A stretch of 64,000 nucleotides of DNA from assembly GCF_910592395.1 (NCBI RefSeq), contig NC_088317.1, positions 18,460,039 to 18,524,038 on the forward strand, written 5' to 3'. Below the pieces are notes generated by a model. It had not been told where the DNA came from, did not search any database, and saw nothing but the letters and a program-made list of their open reading frames with translations. Source of the DNA: Lineus longissimus (lineage: Eukaryota > Nemertea > Pilidiophora > Heteronemertea > Lineidae). Shown piece by piece: positions 1 through 13,200 of this stretch. Position 1 is the first letter of the stretch. Each line of letters starts with the position of its first letter. The position numbers and the translations under genes were made by a program.

Positions 1-165
1 GTTCTCTCCAGTAGCAACCTTGTTTCTTCATTGAAAGATTCAAATGAAATCAGACAGTTACCAAAGACACACACATATTTTCTTTCATCTCAGGATTTTC
101 TGACAACCTCAATCCTGGTCAGTTGGAAATTGGACCCTACAGGACCCTCTCCAAATATATGTTAC

Positions 166-1006
166 CTCCTGTTCCTTTAATCTGATCTTCTCCTTTTCTT
201 CCCATTCCTTCCTTGCCTTGAAGGCGAGCTGGGCAAGTCTCTCCCTCTCCAACCATTGCTGATGGTCATACTCCCTAACAGAAAGAAATTCAGGTTGATT
301 GAGACATGGCCTGAGAATAGGACCGACTGATCAGATTATCACTATGCTACCAGACAACTTGTTCTCGTGTGATGTCATTTGGCAGGAGATTCGAATAAGT
401 CTGGTCATAAGCCATACAGAGATTTTAACAGATTTTAAATGCCATTCAAGCACTCAATCTCGTCAGGGACTGCCACAACCTACCCGAGTTCCTGCTCTCT
501 TTTCCTCTTATATTCTTCTTCATATATCTGTCTTTGTGTCAGAACAACCTCATCTTCCTCTTCCTCTGGAAACAAAATAGTTATAAATATATCTGACACC
601 ATTCAATGACCTCTCTTATTCCCAGACCACCATCACTAGCAGAGGACAAAATGCCGCTAATTCTTTTTGGCACAGTTCTGGGTCTGTCATCTACCCACAA
701 CTTGCCCCCTCAGCAGAGACAAGATGAAGATAGTAGAATCATTACGGCATTGTCTTAGTTTGTTTTCCCAGTTTGTCAAAGAGTAAAAACTTACATTAAC
801 CAGTTCCGATGCAGTCACACATTCTGTCATATTTTGACACAGACTTTTTCTGTTTAGACTTCAACAACTTGTCTCTGACAGATCAGTTGAGGTCACTGTG
901 GCCATGATACTAACCAGGCCCTATTGCAGAATCCCTTTTCTTTGCCTGTTCTTGACGTTTGGTCTTTCTCTTTACTTTCTTTAGGTACGCTTTCCGCTGT
1001 TTGTGG
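166..1006 (-). CDS. ZRSR2: ZRSR2/U2AF1-related splicing factor, partial (N-terminal exons)
   Basis: Three minus-strand exons join in frame: 1006-915, 565-484 and 274-166, each with AG acceptor and GT donor. The translated piece is highly charged. It starts HKQRKAYLKKVKRKTKRQEQ, passes through an acidic stretch (EEEEDEVVLTQRQ) and ends in a Glu/Lys/Arg helix containing QQWLERERLAQLAFKARKEW. This order (basic SHKK-like block, acidic patch, WLxRExxAQxxF helix) is that of the N-terminus of ZRSR2/U2AF35-related protein, which recognises 3' splice sites, mainly of U12-type introns. The zinc fingers and U2AF-homology RRM would lie beyond position 1. The start codon is not seen; a short first exon is expected between 1007 and 1780. 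It is divergent from the next gene. Identification rests on a low-complexity N-terminus, so it is likely but not certain. Confidence 0.7.
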
Positions 1007-1780
1007 CTAAAATTGAAAATGAACAATAGTGTCTAGTGAGTAATACTGGTCCCAATAAATCAATATATAATTTGACAATTGTCTGTCAGGAGGCCGGGGG
1101 GGGGGGGGGGCGGTCTTATGCACCCTCCCTCAAAGAAGCAGCGGTTTTCTGTGTAGGAACTTTGATGGACACCATAACATGTCCCGAGACGTCCTTCACT
1201 TGGATTTTGCCCAGATACAAACATAATAGATACAAAAGGTCACATTCATCCGGAAAATTAGTCGACAAAAAGCCGTGTACAAGCCAAAGGGCTAGGGAAA
1301 TCTATTCTCAGACAGTGATTTATGCACCGGTGCATCGACTAAATGTAGAAACAACAAGCTTCACATACGCTTCAAGACACAACACATATCTAGAACGAAA
1401 GATATTACTAAAAAAAGCAGTGTTATTAACCTTAATTTTGATAAATCAGGTAATTTGGAAAGTTCTGGTTGCTCGGTCATCATCTTTGCAGACCACTTTT
1501 AGGATTCTGCATCTGTAGGATTCTTACAAACTTAAAATTCTGCAATTTAATATTTTGATAGTACATTAAACCAAGATGTATGCAAATAAAAGATAGAAAA
1601 ACTATAATTCGGATAGATTTAAAATCCTTAAAGACATGAAATTTAGATTAGAAGAAGACAATTTTGGTCTGTAGCTATTCGAATTCGTCTGCAAGATGGT
1701 GGCCAAGCAGTCGAAATTTTTCGATTTCTGACAAATTCGTTGTTATTAAAGTGAGTTCTCTTCTCTGATGGATATTTAGA
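1007..1780. promoter_or_regulatory. Bidirectional intergenic/5' region with poly-G tract
   Basis: Spacer of about 770 bp between the divergent ZRSR2-like and RWD-GTPase genes. It must hold the promoters, the missing first ZRSR2-like exon and the 5' UTR of the GTPase gene. A run of 15 G lies at 1096-1110. No TATA box could be placed with confidence. Confidence 0.5.
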
Positions 1781-4700
1781 ATGGCCGATTGCTCTCATGA
1801 AGATCAGATGGAAGAGTTGATTGCTCTGAAATCAATTTATGAGGATGAACTAACCGGTAAGATAGGTTGTAATTGAGTAAATGTGAAATTGACACCTAAT
1901 TTCGCCAGGTCCCCAATACTGCCACAGCTTCAAACCTGGTATTGCACAACTTTGGCGTGGATTGTGATACATTCCTTGACAGTCAGTGATAACAAGCCTA
2001 ATATCTGTTTTCCATTTAACTTCTCTTCCAGAAATCTCGACGAGTCCACCATGTTTCATGTTGAGAATTACAGAGTTAGAAAAGAACCTCAAAGGTAATT
2101 TCATTTGCTGACAATGTTGCAGTGGGACCCTTGTATGAGCAGATTTGCTGAATTCTAATGTACTTCTAAGCAGATGAACAATTACAATGCAAAATGTGAC
2201 TGATTGACACACTGTAACTACATGTATTTCTGTTTCAGGGCCAGTATTTCTGAAACTCACATACCCTCCAGAATACCCAAATGTAGTGCCAAGAATTGAA
2301 GTTCCCAATGGGTCTAGTGTCCTCACTTCAGGCGACCACGAAGGTTTAGTGGAGAATCTCAATCTAGTGGTAAGCAATTCAATAATCATTTATTACTACA
2401 AGCTGTCATTTCCTTTGAGGACAAAGTCACAACCAGTATTCTCTCTGGTATAAGACCACTTTTACTTTGAAATTGTTTCATTTCTAACAGGCTGAAGAAA
2501 ATGTTGGTATGGTTATGGTGTTCACACTTGTCGAGGCTGCCAAAGAATGGATCAATAAAAATGTATCAGACTGTCAGCAGGATAATGAAGTGGAGGAAAG
2601 ACAGGTAAACCATTATTTAGAGAATGATTGAAAGTTTATCTTAAGCATGATAAAATGGGAGTTATTCAAAAGTACGGTTGTGACATTTTGGCAGAAACAG
2701 AAATCTAGAAATGTGAATAGTTGGACAATACTGGCATCAATGGACAAAAAGCCTTCAGAAACATGAATGTACCATATGATGCCTTTCAACATTTTATAGG
2801 TTGAAGAAGACACTTCAGACTTTCTCAGTTCAGGGATAAAGTTTACCGAAGCAAAGACCAAGGGAGGAAAATGGGACTACGTCATTGGGTTAGTTGTGAG
2901 TATTTGGTTATTTTTAGTTCACCTACTCTTCCTCCTTCTTTATTCGCTTATGGCAAGACATTTTCCCTCGTTGAGTTTCATCTCAACTTGGATAGTGAGT
3001 ATGTGCTGTACTGGTATTGAACTAGGTGTTCTAGTATCCTGGTGAACAGATATTAGGATTAGCCAGTGAGTTGAGTTTTGGTTTGGTTTGACTTGCAAAA
3101 AGTAGCTGATGTGTGCCATGATTCTGTTTCAGGGCAAGCCATCTGCAGGGAAGTCAACCTTCTTTAACGCAGCAACAACTCTTGAGCTGGCCAAGACTGG
3201 AGCTCATCCGTTCACAACAATAGAGCCCAACATTGGCAAGGCTTTCTACACAATTCCCTGTCCTTGTTATAAACTAGAGAAAAGATGTGATGCAGGTGAG
3301 GGTGTGTAGCTGTCTGATTTGAAAACTTTGATTTACAATCGCCACAATTGACTTGGCCATGCCAGGCAAAGCCGCAATAGCTATGATCAAAAGGTGAAGA
3401 CGTCTCTCAGTGAGTTTGGTTAAAGACTTTGCTGCTTTTATAATGTCACTGATAATCAATCTTTTCAGCTCATGGCCATAACTTCAAGGGAGATCGTTAC
3501 ATGCCCACATTGCTGAAGGATGTTGCTGGGCTAGTGCCAGGGGCGTCCGATGGCAAAGGAAGAGGCAACAGGTAAACCTGAATATGTTAACCCTTAACTG
3601 AAGTGTTCTCACTAGGGACATTCCTCCATCATCATAAACTATGTCCGATCATCTTGGACTTTGAACACTTGCACTCTTATTAAAGTTTTGCAATTGCCTG
3701 TGTAGACTCCCATGTAGTCTGTTTCAGGCAACAGGCCACTGCGTCAGCAGTGTATTGCCTGAGCTGCCGACCGGCCCATCAGACCAGAGCCTACTCTGGT
3801 TTCTGTAGCATCAATTCACTCCCTCTGGATAGGGTTCCATTGCTGGTTTATCGCAGGTCAATGTGAACTTGCGGCAGAATCCTGTTGAAATATCTGATTT
3901 GATATTTTCTGATAACTTGACTTTCAAGAAATACTTTATCAGCTTTGCGCTATGTTCATTTTTCCAGATTTTTGAATGATCTCGTTGATGCTGATGTCCT
4001 CATTCATATCATTGACATCTCTGGCTGTACGAATGAGAAAGGGGAAGCTACCGTAGGTTACCATCCCTCGCTGGATGTGCAATGGCTTAACAATGAAATA
4101 TAGTAAGTAAACATCATATATGACTAGGCTAAGCCATGGTCTCTAAAGAACCACATACATATACCATGATCCACTGCTGAAGTTTTTCCAACTTTTATTT
4201 TTCTCTTTTCAGTCGTTGGGTTTATGACAACGTCATGGGAAAATGGGATGCAATACGAAGAAAGCCAGCAAAATTGATCGATATGTTTACTGGTTACCGA
4301 GCCAACAGAGCTATGATACACACAGCCCTCCAGAATGCTGGTGTCAATGAAAAGTAGGTCAAATGCTGAAGAAATACTTTAGATAAATGACTTATGGCAG
4401 TCGTTTTCAAAATTTCACTTTACTTTGTTCTCTGCACAGTTGAAGACCATGGCGGTCAATGATTTTACAAAACAGCAGAAATATATTGGAGAAATAGAAA
4501 ATGGGGTTGATTGCCCCCTGTCAGGATAAAGCTATCGTAGAAATAGGGGTCATTTCAAATTGTAAATATTTATGCTTCAGGGAACTGGCCAAGCTCCCAC
4601 AGTGGAATGATTGTATCCTGGGAAAGGTTGTGACTGAGTTCCTCAGATTACGCTTCCCAATGCTCCTAGTCCTCAATAAAGCTGATACAGACACTGCACA

Positions 4701-5835
4701 TGAGAACATAGTCAGGTTAGTATAAACACCCATTGGGAAATTCAGTCAAGCCAACAAGTTTGGTGAACAGACCCTGGTGGTTTCTGTTTGCAATCTCACT
4801 GCCCATTATTATTCTACTTCTTCACATTTTCAGCTTACAAGAGAAGTACCCGACCATCCCTTCCATCCCAGTGAGTGCCATCAGTGAATGTGATCTCCAG
4901 CAGCTACAGAAGTCTGGTGTCATACGTTATGAATTTGGAGATTCAAACTACAGTATTCTAACCAAGCCATCTCAGCAGGAAGAGTTCCAACTCAACCATG
5001 TCTCTAAAGATGTCTTTGAAAGGTAGGCCAGGACTTCTGTTTAGCCTTGTCTTTAGAAATACGTTCATCATTTTGGGCAGGACATATTGTTTTTAGTATT
5101 TTCTCTATTGTAGGTATGGCTCCACCAATGTCCACACTGCTCTCTGCCAGGCAGTGAGTTTGAAGTCCCCAGTCCATGCTCTCCCTGTGGCTGACCTTGA
5201 TACTTTAAAGTCGATACGAAAAGACCGAGAGGACCCGGGGATATTACGAGATTGTATTCCATTGAAGCCGGGAACTACAGTAGATGGATTGTTTGAAGTC
5301 ATGATACATTTTCCCATACAGCTGCTAGCTGGAGATTTTGTCCGTGCTGAGGTGAGTAGTGGTGTAATGTTATTAACATGATTGATATGGTCCCATACAT
5401 GCAGGGCATAAAGCATTTGAACCTCAGTTGTTCCCACTTTCACTACCATTGGTTGTCAGTTGAGGTTATTGCCCTCATTACTCTCTCATGACTCAGGGAG
5501 GAGTTCAACTCATCATCATCACTTGAGTTGTGTCCTTCGCTTGCCCTGGCATGGCTGTCAGGTACCAGGTATCTTGTGTCTCATTCCTCTGCCAGGGAGG
5601 GGAACTCAAATGCAACCTTCTCATGTTAATTACTTGGGTATTGGCTTTGTTCTTGTCCTGGCTGAGCCACCTGGCTCAAGAAATCTCATTTAATCAAAGA
5701 ACAAGACAATCTGATGATATTGATTCTGGTTTTCAGACTTCGGATGAAAATGGGAAGAAAAGACAAGTGCCAAAACAAGAGGAGATGAGTGAGACGAACA
5801 ATGTGATCAGGATTATGAGCACAAGGAGAAGATAA
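1781..5835 (+). CDS. RWD domain-Obg/YchF-like GTPase fusion with TGS domain
   Basis: Thirteen exons give 560 residues: 1781-1856, 2032-2094, 2239-2369, 2491-2604, 2800-2895, 3133-3295, 3469-3571, 3968-4102, 4213-4353, 4581-4715, 4834-5022, 5114-5351, 5737-5835. All junctions are GT-AG and in frame. Residues 1-115 are an RWD domain: EELIALKSIYEDELT, then YPPEYP, then AEENVGMVMVFTLVEAA, which resembles RWDD1/Gir2 specifically. From about 155 follows an Obg-family GTPase of the fungal YGR210C/archaeal YchF-like type. It has a P-loop (GLVGKPSAGKST, ~158-169), switch II D232-VAG, G4 N373-KAD and a G5-like SAIS. A TGS-like C-terminus (LRDCIPLKPGTTV to FVRAE) ends in NNVIRIMSTRRR. N-K-x-D predicts GTP rather than ATP specificity. 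Such GTPases act around ribosomes, and RWDD1 binds DRG2, so a translation-linked cytosolic role is inferred. The family assignment is strong; the single-gene fusion rests on exon 5. Confidence 0.85.
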
Positions 5836-7253
5836 CACGTAGTCCTAGCTGGTTAGGAGTTATTCAGGCATGGACTTTTTGCCTCGCTCGGAAATTCAGG
5901 AAAGTGTTAAAATATTTGACAGAAATGTTTAGGACTTTTCAGCAAGATGTTTGTTGGGTAGCATTCCCTCAAAAATGAAAAGTTGCATGTTCCAATGATA
6001 ACTTCAAGCAAAGACTGTTGTATTCTCAAGGCTAATTTGTCATGGTATAATGGTGCGCTGTCTTTGTAATCTGGCCTCAGATCTTAGATATACATGTATT
6101 ATGGCAGTTTAACACTGTGATTAGTTAACCACTCTAGCTTTACATTGTCACAACTGCGGTTTTAGTAATTCTTTGGTAACGGTGCTTTCAAAGTAAAGGT
6201 CTAAATATATTTATTCAATATACATTACATTCGCCTTGTTATTCTGTTTTCGGTGCTAAGATCATGTGGTGCTTGGTGGACGTGCCATTGAACCTCGCCA
6301 TTGTATCTTGGTGCCTGTCGGCGTATATTCCACTGGAGGCTCTGCGGTGAGCTTCCTCTGGTGGTCATCGAATTGAGCTCTACAAAGCGAGTTTATATGG
6401 CCTTTCAAACTTGGCCTATGTCATCTGACATAACCGACTTCGTCCCCAATGTAGGCCTATTTCAGGCCAGTTCCTGGGCAATGGACATGGTGGTGGAAAT
6501 CTGAAGTGCAGATTAACCACAGAATACATAAAAGAAGATTACTTCATTGATCAAAATGTTTTATTTCTAATGAGATAAATTACAAATAAAACCTACAACA
6601 GAATACACAATAACTTATGCTTAACCCATAACACTGGTTTCTGACTAGCATTACACTGAAAGCATGATGGTGTTTTGGTCAACTTTGACCACAGAATGCA
6701 TAGCTATACAAAAGCAATCACAGAATAGGCCTATTAGAGATACAATCAAATACACAGTATTTTTGACTGGACTAGAACTTGGAAATACCATCCGAGTCAC
6801 AGTATTGAAGACAGGACTAGTATCACACTTTCAAAGCACCATCACAAGTCCATTAGATTCAGTACATTATAACAGATACATTTCACAAGAAATGTCCATC
6901 CAAAACTACCATAAGCAGTCAAATTTCTTTGATAAAAGATCATTGCAATTGTAGAATGCAAATAATCAATCGTGTCAATTGGACTTGAAATGTTTAAAAT
7001 TCAAAAGGGTGTCAAACTATGACGACACTCAAAATTTGAGAATTCACGTGTACTTTTACGTGTGATATCATATATTCACATATAAAAGTCATAGGTGAAG
7101 ACTAGTAGGCCTTGCTTTGAGATACCACAGGGTAATGTCTACATATCAAAGACCCATAACAATGTATAGCTGGTCAATGTTGCATACAGTGTTTGAAAGA
7201 TTCCCTGACATTTGATGTTAATAGGCTGCCTTTGCCAGCAAAGTTAAAACCTC
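5836..7253. other. Convergent 3' UTR region
   Basis: Holds the 3' UTRs of the RWD-GTPase gene (+) and the cholinesterase-like gene (-). A minus-strand polyadenylation signal (TTTATT on +) at 6560-6565 would end the latter about 690 bp after its stop. No canonical AATAAA was assigned to the plus-strand gene. Small ORFs here look like chance. Confidence 0.55.
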
Positions 7254-10200
7254 TCATGTCATTCGCTGCATAGATAATGTCAAGTAACGACTCTGGTCAG
7301 CAAACCGTGACGGCTCCTTCCGCCGTTTCAGAGACGCTCTCGTCACGTAGTAGACAAGTGCAAGGAGGGCGAGGATGACGGCTAACAGACACCACATTAT
7401 GGCCTGATAGATGTTGAACTCGAATCGCAGAGGCTCCTGAGGTAGGTCTGAAAAGAAAGACAATCTCACATCAGTGCTACTTCCTTCATATGCTTGAAGG
7501 CGATTTCTATCCTGTGACTCAGACTCTGGGACTTCAGAATAATAAACCAAGAGCTTCTGGTTTTGCCCCCGTAGCACCTAGTGTTACATATCACTGAAGT
7601 TTAGAGCCAGCTGGAGTAACGTGAGTCCTCCAGCTAGGAATCAGGAGTCTATCACAAGATATTTCATATTTGGAATGGGTCGACAGTTTGCCCAGGGATA
7701 AGCACCAAGTACAAGGAATCTCAGTTTTACGTCTCAAGTGACTTTCCACAGGTTGCACACAATGTGGCAATATCTGGTAGGCTTGAGCCAAGGCCGACTT
7801 ACCGGCTGGAATGATAGTAAGTTTTGGATAGTAGACATTCCACAGTGCCACCTTGTCATGGCGATAGCTGTGTCTTATATGGACGGCAGGCTCTCTAATC
7901 CACGCATAGTTCCACTGATGAGGGGAGAACGGCAGCCAACTGGTGTTGTCATCTTCACGCAGGGTCGGGTACCTGAACAACAGGAAACGAATGACAAACA
8001 AATGTAGAGACATCCCAAGACAAAGACAAGCAAATTACTGGCAGACAGTCCGGGACCGTCTGGGTTACACGGAGGCATAATAGCAGCAGGTCCTGAACAT
8101 ACAACTGGCCTTACCCAGCCATTCCACTCCACCAGGACTTCAACTCGTGCTCCATAAATGGACTGCGTGTGAGTTTGTACTGATTATACTAGATTCAAGA
8201 CTGAACAACAGCATGAACAGAAACCTTGTGGACAACAAGCCGATGCCTTTCCATATTTTTTGTATCGACCTTTCTGAATAACTCACCCATATTTTGCAAA
8301 ATTCTTCCATAAATCCATCATAAAGAGACTCATCCTTTTCTCGGCAGCTTTGTATTCTGGATCCCCAACCTGCCGTCGCAATCGTACATCCGTCTTATTC
8401 ATCACCTCACTTTCCAACGTAGAATCTGTCACATTAAAATCAGAAAAGTTTTTTCCCACTGTTGTCGTGCCAACAGTTTGACGGGGCGCTGAAGTTGTAG
8501 TAGAGGCATGTTCTGTGGGCTTATTAGTAGTACTAAAAGGAAGGCTTGTCTCACCACTGCCTTCTCGATCCAACGGCACAAATTCTATGCCCTCTTCCTC
8601 TGGTAATATTGGATCACCTTTCGTTGTTCCTGAGTTTATTTTGCCCTCTTCAGCGCCTGGTTTATATTCTATAACGTTTTTATTTTTGTCTTTTTTTGGC
8701 AACTTTTTGAGATCGTTTTCTAAGAACGGTATTCCAAAAACGTATTTTAATTCAGCACCTTGTTTAGCCCCTGAAAGAAGAGAGATGAGATTGTCAAACT
8801 TATGTCTTGACTCGGATACAACACATCTAGCACCAACTTCTAGGAAAAATGTATTTCCAATGTACATCACGGTCGCTCAGGAATTTCGGTCCTACTCGAA
8901 ATTCGAGGCATTCATTCCCTTCACAGCATCACTGAAAACTGGCTGGCATGCCTAGGTCTTCCTGGCAGAACCTTTTACTTAAGCAATCGGGTGTAGGAGG
9001 AAACTGACAAGCAAAACTCACCTGGGTGATTTGGGTCGGGATGATAATCAAAGAGATACATATAAGATGGAGCATACAGACTGTGCTCTTGGAGGAACTT
9101 GGTCATGGGAGCGAGGTAAAAATAATCTGTGTACAGCTGGAATGGAATAAGAAGCTTGGATTGACAAATGTCCTGATTAAATAGAGTTGCAGATCATGAT
9201 GGCAGTGGTCATATTGAATGGAGAGGGATACCAGCTCACAGATGTAAACATGTAATACAACATAACCAAAGGAGGTACTCATAATCCAGGATCATTTCCT
9301 GCTTAGGCTGTCTGACACAATTCCTTTTAGACGTGGCCACGGTATGGAAAACTGTAGCATACCTGAATAAGTTGCTGTCTGAACATTTCCTCGTCTCTGA
9401 GGCGAGGCCAATATGTATATTTATGTTTAGTAATGGAAAAGATGGCATCCATGTTGAATTCGATTCGTCTGGACAGGAAGAGCTTGATGACACTGTCATG
9501 AACAGTCGCATTGAGATACTCGAGAACACGCTCGCCATGGTTGTGATGATCCCTAATCTCCCCTGGAAAATGATATGGAACACTTTTTGGGCATGAAGCT
9601 TAAGTATGAGTATCAATCCAAGTATCCAATCAATCTAATCAAATTGTCATTTCTGTGGCGCAGTTTTCAAGGCAAAAGTGTCAACTGGGGAAGGAACAAC
9701 TGGGAAGACATTCAGCCAGTATGCAAGGAGACTATGCCAAGTGTGAAAAGGTGAATTGGAGACAAAGTCACAACCACCTAAAGACTTGTCTTGATGCATC
9801 AGAAGCTTTATCTAATTTCTACTTACTTTCAAATAAATACTGTCCCTCGTTTTTACTCAACCCAACCATGACGTTGATGTGTCGTGAATGACGTGGTTCC
9901 TTTGCCAACGTCTCTAAATCCCGAGGTAAGAATCGATTGTCTCCGGGACCGCCAATGATCGGGAACCATGGCAGGGTGTCGGCAATGTATAGGACCTGCT
10001 GGGTGAAAGGAACAATGAGAATATGGTCAGTGAAATGGTGCAGTGGGGGTGTGTGTGAGAAGGAGATTGTCAGATTAGGAGAAGGGTGCAACATGTTATC
10101 TACAGGCCATTGGTTGGACTAGTTTAGCGCACTGTCTACAAATCACTGCCATTAGCCCACATCGAAAGCAAACCTGTGCCTCTATTTACCTTTTTGCTAA

Positions 10201-13200
10201 ATTCTAGCAACCGACTTGTATTTGTCTTCCTCATACATTCAAGTTCCTCCAAAATGTTCCCCTCAACATCATCCTTGCATCTGACGTAGCGCATCAGGAC
10301 GCTGGAATAGTATGCTGCCATTGTCCAGTTTTTAACGGCCCAGGGTGTGTTGGCAACGCCACCTATTGCTATGACCTGGTGGAACAGACCTGGAGAGAGG
10401 ACAAATATGCTGTTATTTATACTAGCGGTCTCTGATGAAGGCATGGTCTCTGCTTAGGTTGGTACTGAGTGAAGTTAACACTGAAGTTGAAAAATGTGGT
10501 GCCAAATAATATTGCAGTCAGTCAACGGGGAATGAATGCCCCCTAGCTGCCCCACTCCCCCTAGCTGCCCCACTACCCCCCCCCCCCACCCCCCACGGTC
10601 CTGGTCAACTTACCCTGAGATAATGGAGAGAGCATATGCAGACATGCTGATGTAGCACCACTGTTATGACCAAAGAGTGTAACCATCTCTGGATTCCCGT
10701 GGAAAGACTTGATGTTCTTTTGGACCCACTTTAACGCCATGATCTGATCGAACATGCCAGCATTGCCGGCGACTGATGGATCAATGGTGGACAGAAAACC
10801 TGAAAGAAAAGTGTTGAAATTCAAATAATAATAATCATCGCCCATGTCGACACATCCCATCTAGCCCACAGCCGGTTGTTCAAGACAAGTGTAGTCACAT
10901 ACGCTGGTGTTAAAGTTCACTTGGCGGTCAGTCTAAGGACTTCAAAATTACTTCATGGTATCGCAGTTTTCATTGTCATTTGTAAACTTACCAAAAGGAC
11001 CAAGCCTGTATTGTATGGTTACCACGACGACCCCTGTGGTTGCTAAGGGGTATCCAAGGTAACCATGGGCAGAACCATAGGAGTATTCTCCTCCGTGGAT
11101 GAAGACGATGACAGGAAGGAGGTCAGAGGTCGAGTCCTGAAAGTACAGAATGTTAAAGACATCCTTTAGTGGTGGGACAAACAAGATGGGGTCGAAGGAT
11201 CTTAGAATCATTCGTTGTGCGTATATCCATCCTTCACCGCCGATAACTCCCCCCTGATTGGCCGTCAGAAGGGCTGTTACTTTATCGGTAGCCAAATGAT
11301 TGTCAGTTTCAACTTGAAAATTATCAGAAATAGCAAAAGCGCTATACACATCATCTAAAAGTTCTTCAAATTTGTTGATCTCCATCCCATTGATTAAACA
11401 AATGACTTATGCATTTCCATGGCAACAGATAGTCAATTGTTTGGTAATAATGTCACTGACAGATATAAATACATCCACAAGGTTTATCTTCAGTACCGTT
11501 TAATTGATTTTTGTTACCTCGATCGTGCCAGAGGCTCATGATAACAAGTGAATAGGTCTCCCAACATTGATCAAACTTTGGCAAATAGACGGCAAAAAGA
11601 CCCCTAGCAAAATACTTCAATTTAACCTTTAATCACAGAATGTTGTCTTTATACTGATGTTTTGGTTAGCAAGCTGCTCCTTTAACATGAGTTATGGAGT
11701 ATTCTGTGTAACCTCATGGAGGCAGACCTATGTTACTCTGTGGGTCATTGAATCAGTATTTCTTGATACCAAACAGATATCATTATCATTAGTACTAATG
11801 TGGAACTCATATAGTATCAGCTGTAATTTGAAATTCTTAGTAAATTATACATCAGGCTTACTTAAGATAGACAGAATATGCATGCAATCTATCTGAATTT
11901 CAGTGCAATTTAATTAGCCCTGGGTGATAAAACATCAGAGTGCACTGCCATGCGAGCTATACCATAGAATATTATTTTAATATGTTTCCATAGGAAACAT
12001 AATTTTCCAATACAATCACCAGAGGAAAGTACATCATCAGAGTATGAAAAGGATTTTGATATCATAGGAAACACATTTTTCCAATCGAAACTGTGCGAGA
12101 GTGATGATATTCGGGTGCTGAGGATGCATTTATGACTAAATGATGTCGGGGCATAATGGAAACCAATACCAGAACACGAACTCGAGCATAAACATTTAGA
12201 TGACATTATCATTTTATGCCCAACATGTCCTTAAAATGTTCCAACATACCAGCTCCACTCCACTCCAAGCTTTTTCAACCAATGGTAGGGCCTAAAAAGT
12301 TTGCTAAAACTTTCATTTGCAAACACTGCTCCTCCTCCCCAGCACTGCTAGCTGCTAGCAGTATTAGCCTACTTAACCTTTTCATTTTCAGAATAGAATA
12401 GAACCAGCTACCCCAAAGGAGGTTCAACCTTTGGTCACCATAGCAACAGATTTATCAATAAAAATGCAATTTGAGAAAATTGATGGCAAAGCTAATAACA
12501 TTTGACTTGACTTGACTCCATTAATTAAAGTGCTAATTATTAATCATCCGTATAATCATTTTTAGGGCTTGCTAAAGTCTGGCTTTTTCCATCCTCATTA
12601 GGATATTGGTATAGTGTTGCCAATATTCAATCACAGGTCCCAAAATGTCAGAGTTTTTCCAACTGATATGTAATGTTCAGCCTGCCCCCCCCCCCCACAC
12701 ACTAAAAATGGTTTGAGAAGATTATTCACAACTTCTCAATCTTAACAAGGCATCATTTTAGAAGAGATTCCTTTCCAATCGTACATCTTCATAAAGTTTA
12801 TCTCTACCTATTCTGCCATCACACGGCAGGGTTAACTCATCGGACATGACATCACTTCACAAACATTTACAAAAATGCAAATGCGGAAATCCTTAGTGAG
12901 AATGGAATGTAAAGTGATGCAAACAGGAGAAATGACATCGATCGATTATTGACTTTTTTAAGGTCTATTTACCATCCACTAAATCAATCTACAGAAATGG
13001 CAAAAAATATGAAGCAACGCATAACTTTGCCAAGTCGTTTGGGCTGGTGTAATGCATTCCCCGCCTAAAATATACTACTTATCTTTAGCAAAACCTGTGA
13101 ACCTGAACTTTTCTTGGTGTTTGAGGCAGCCCACTTTGAAGGATGGTTCAAATAACACTTTGCCACTGGCACACCACAGTAAGTTTCATGGATTCTCTGA

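Noticed and set aside
2800-3133. RWD protein and GTPase as two adjacent genes
   Set aside because: No stop, polyadenylation signal or start codon separates them; exon 5 itself encodes the GTPase beta-1 strand. Transcripts are still needed.
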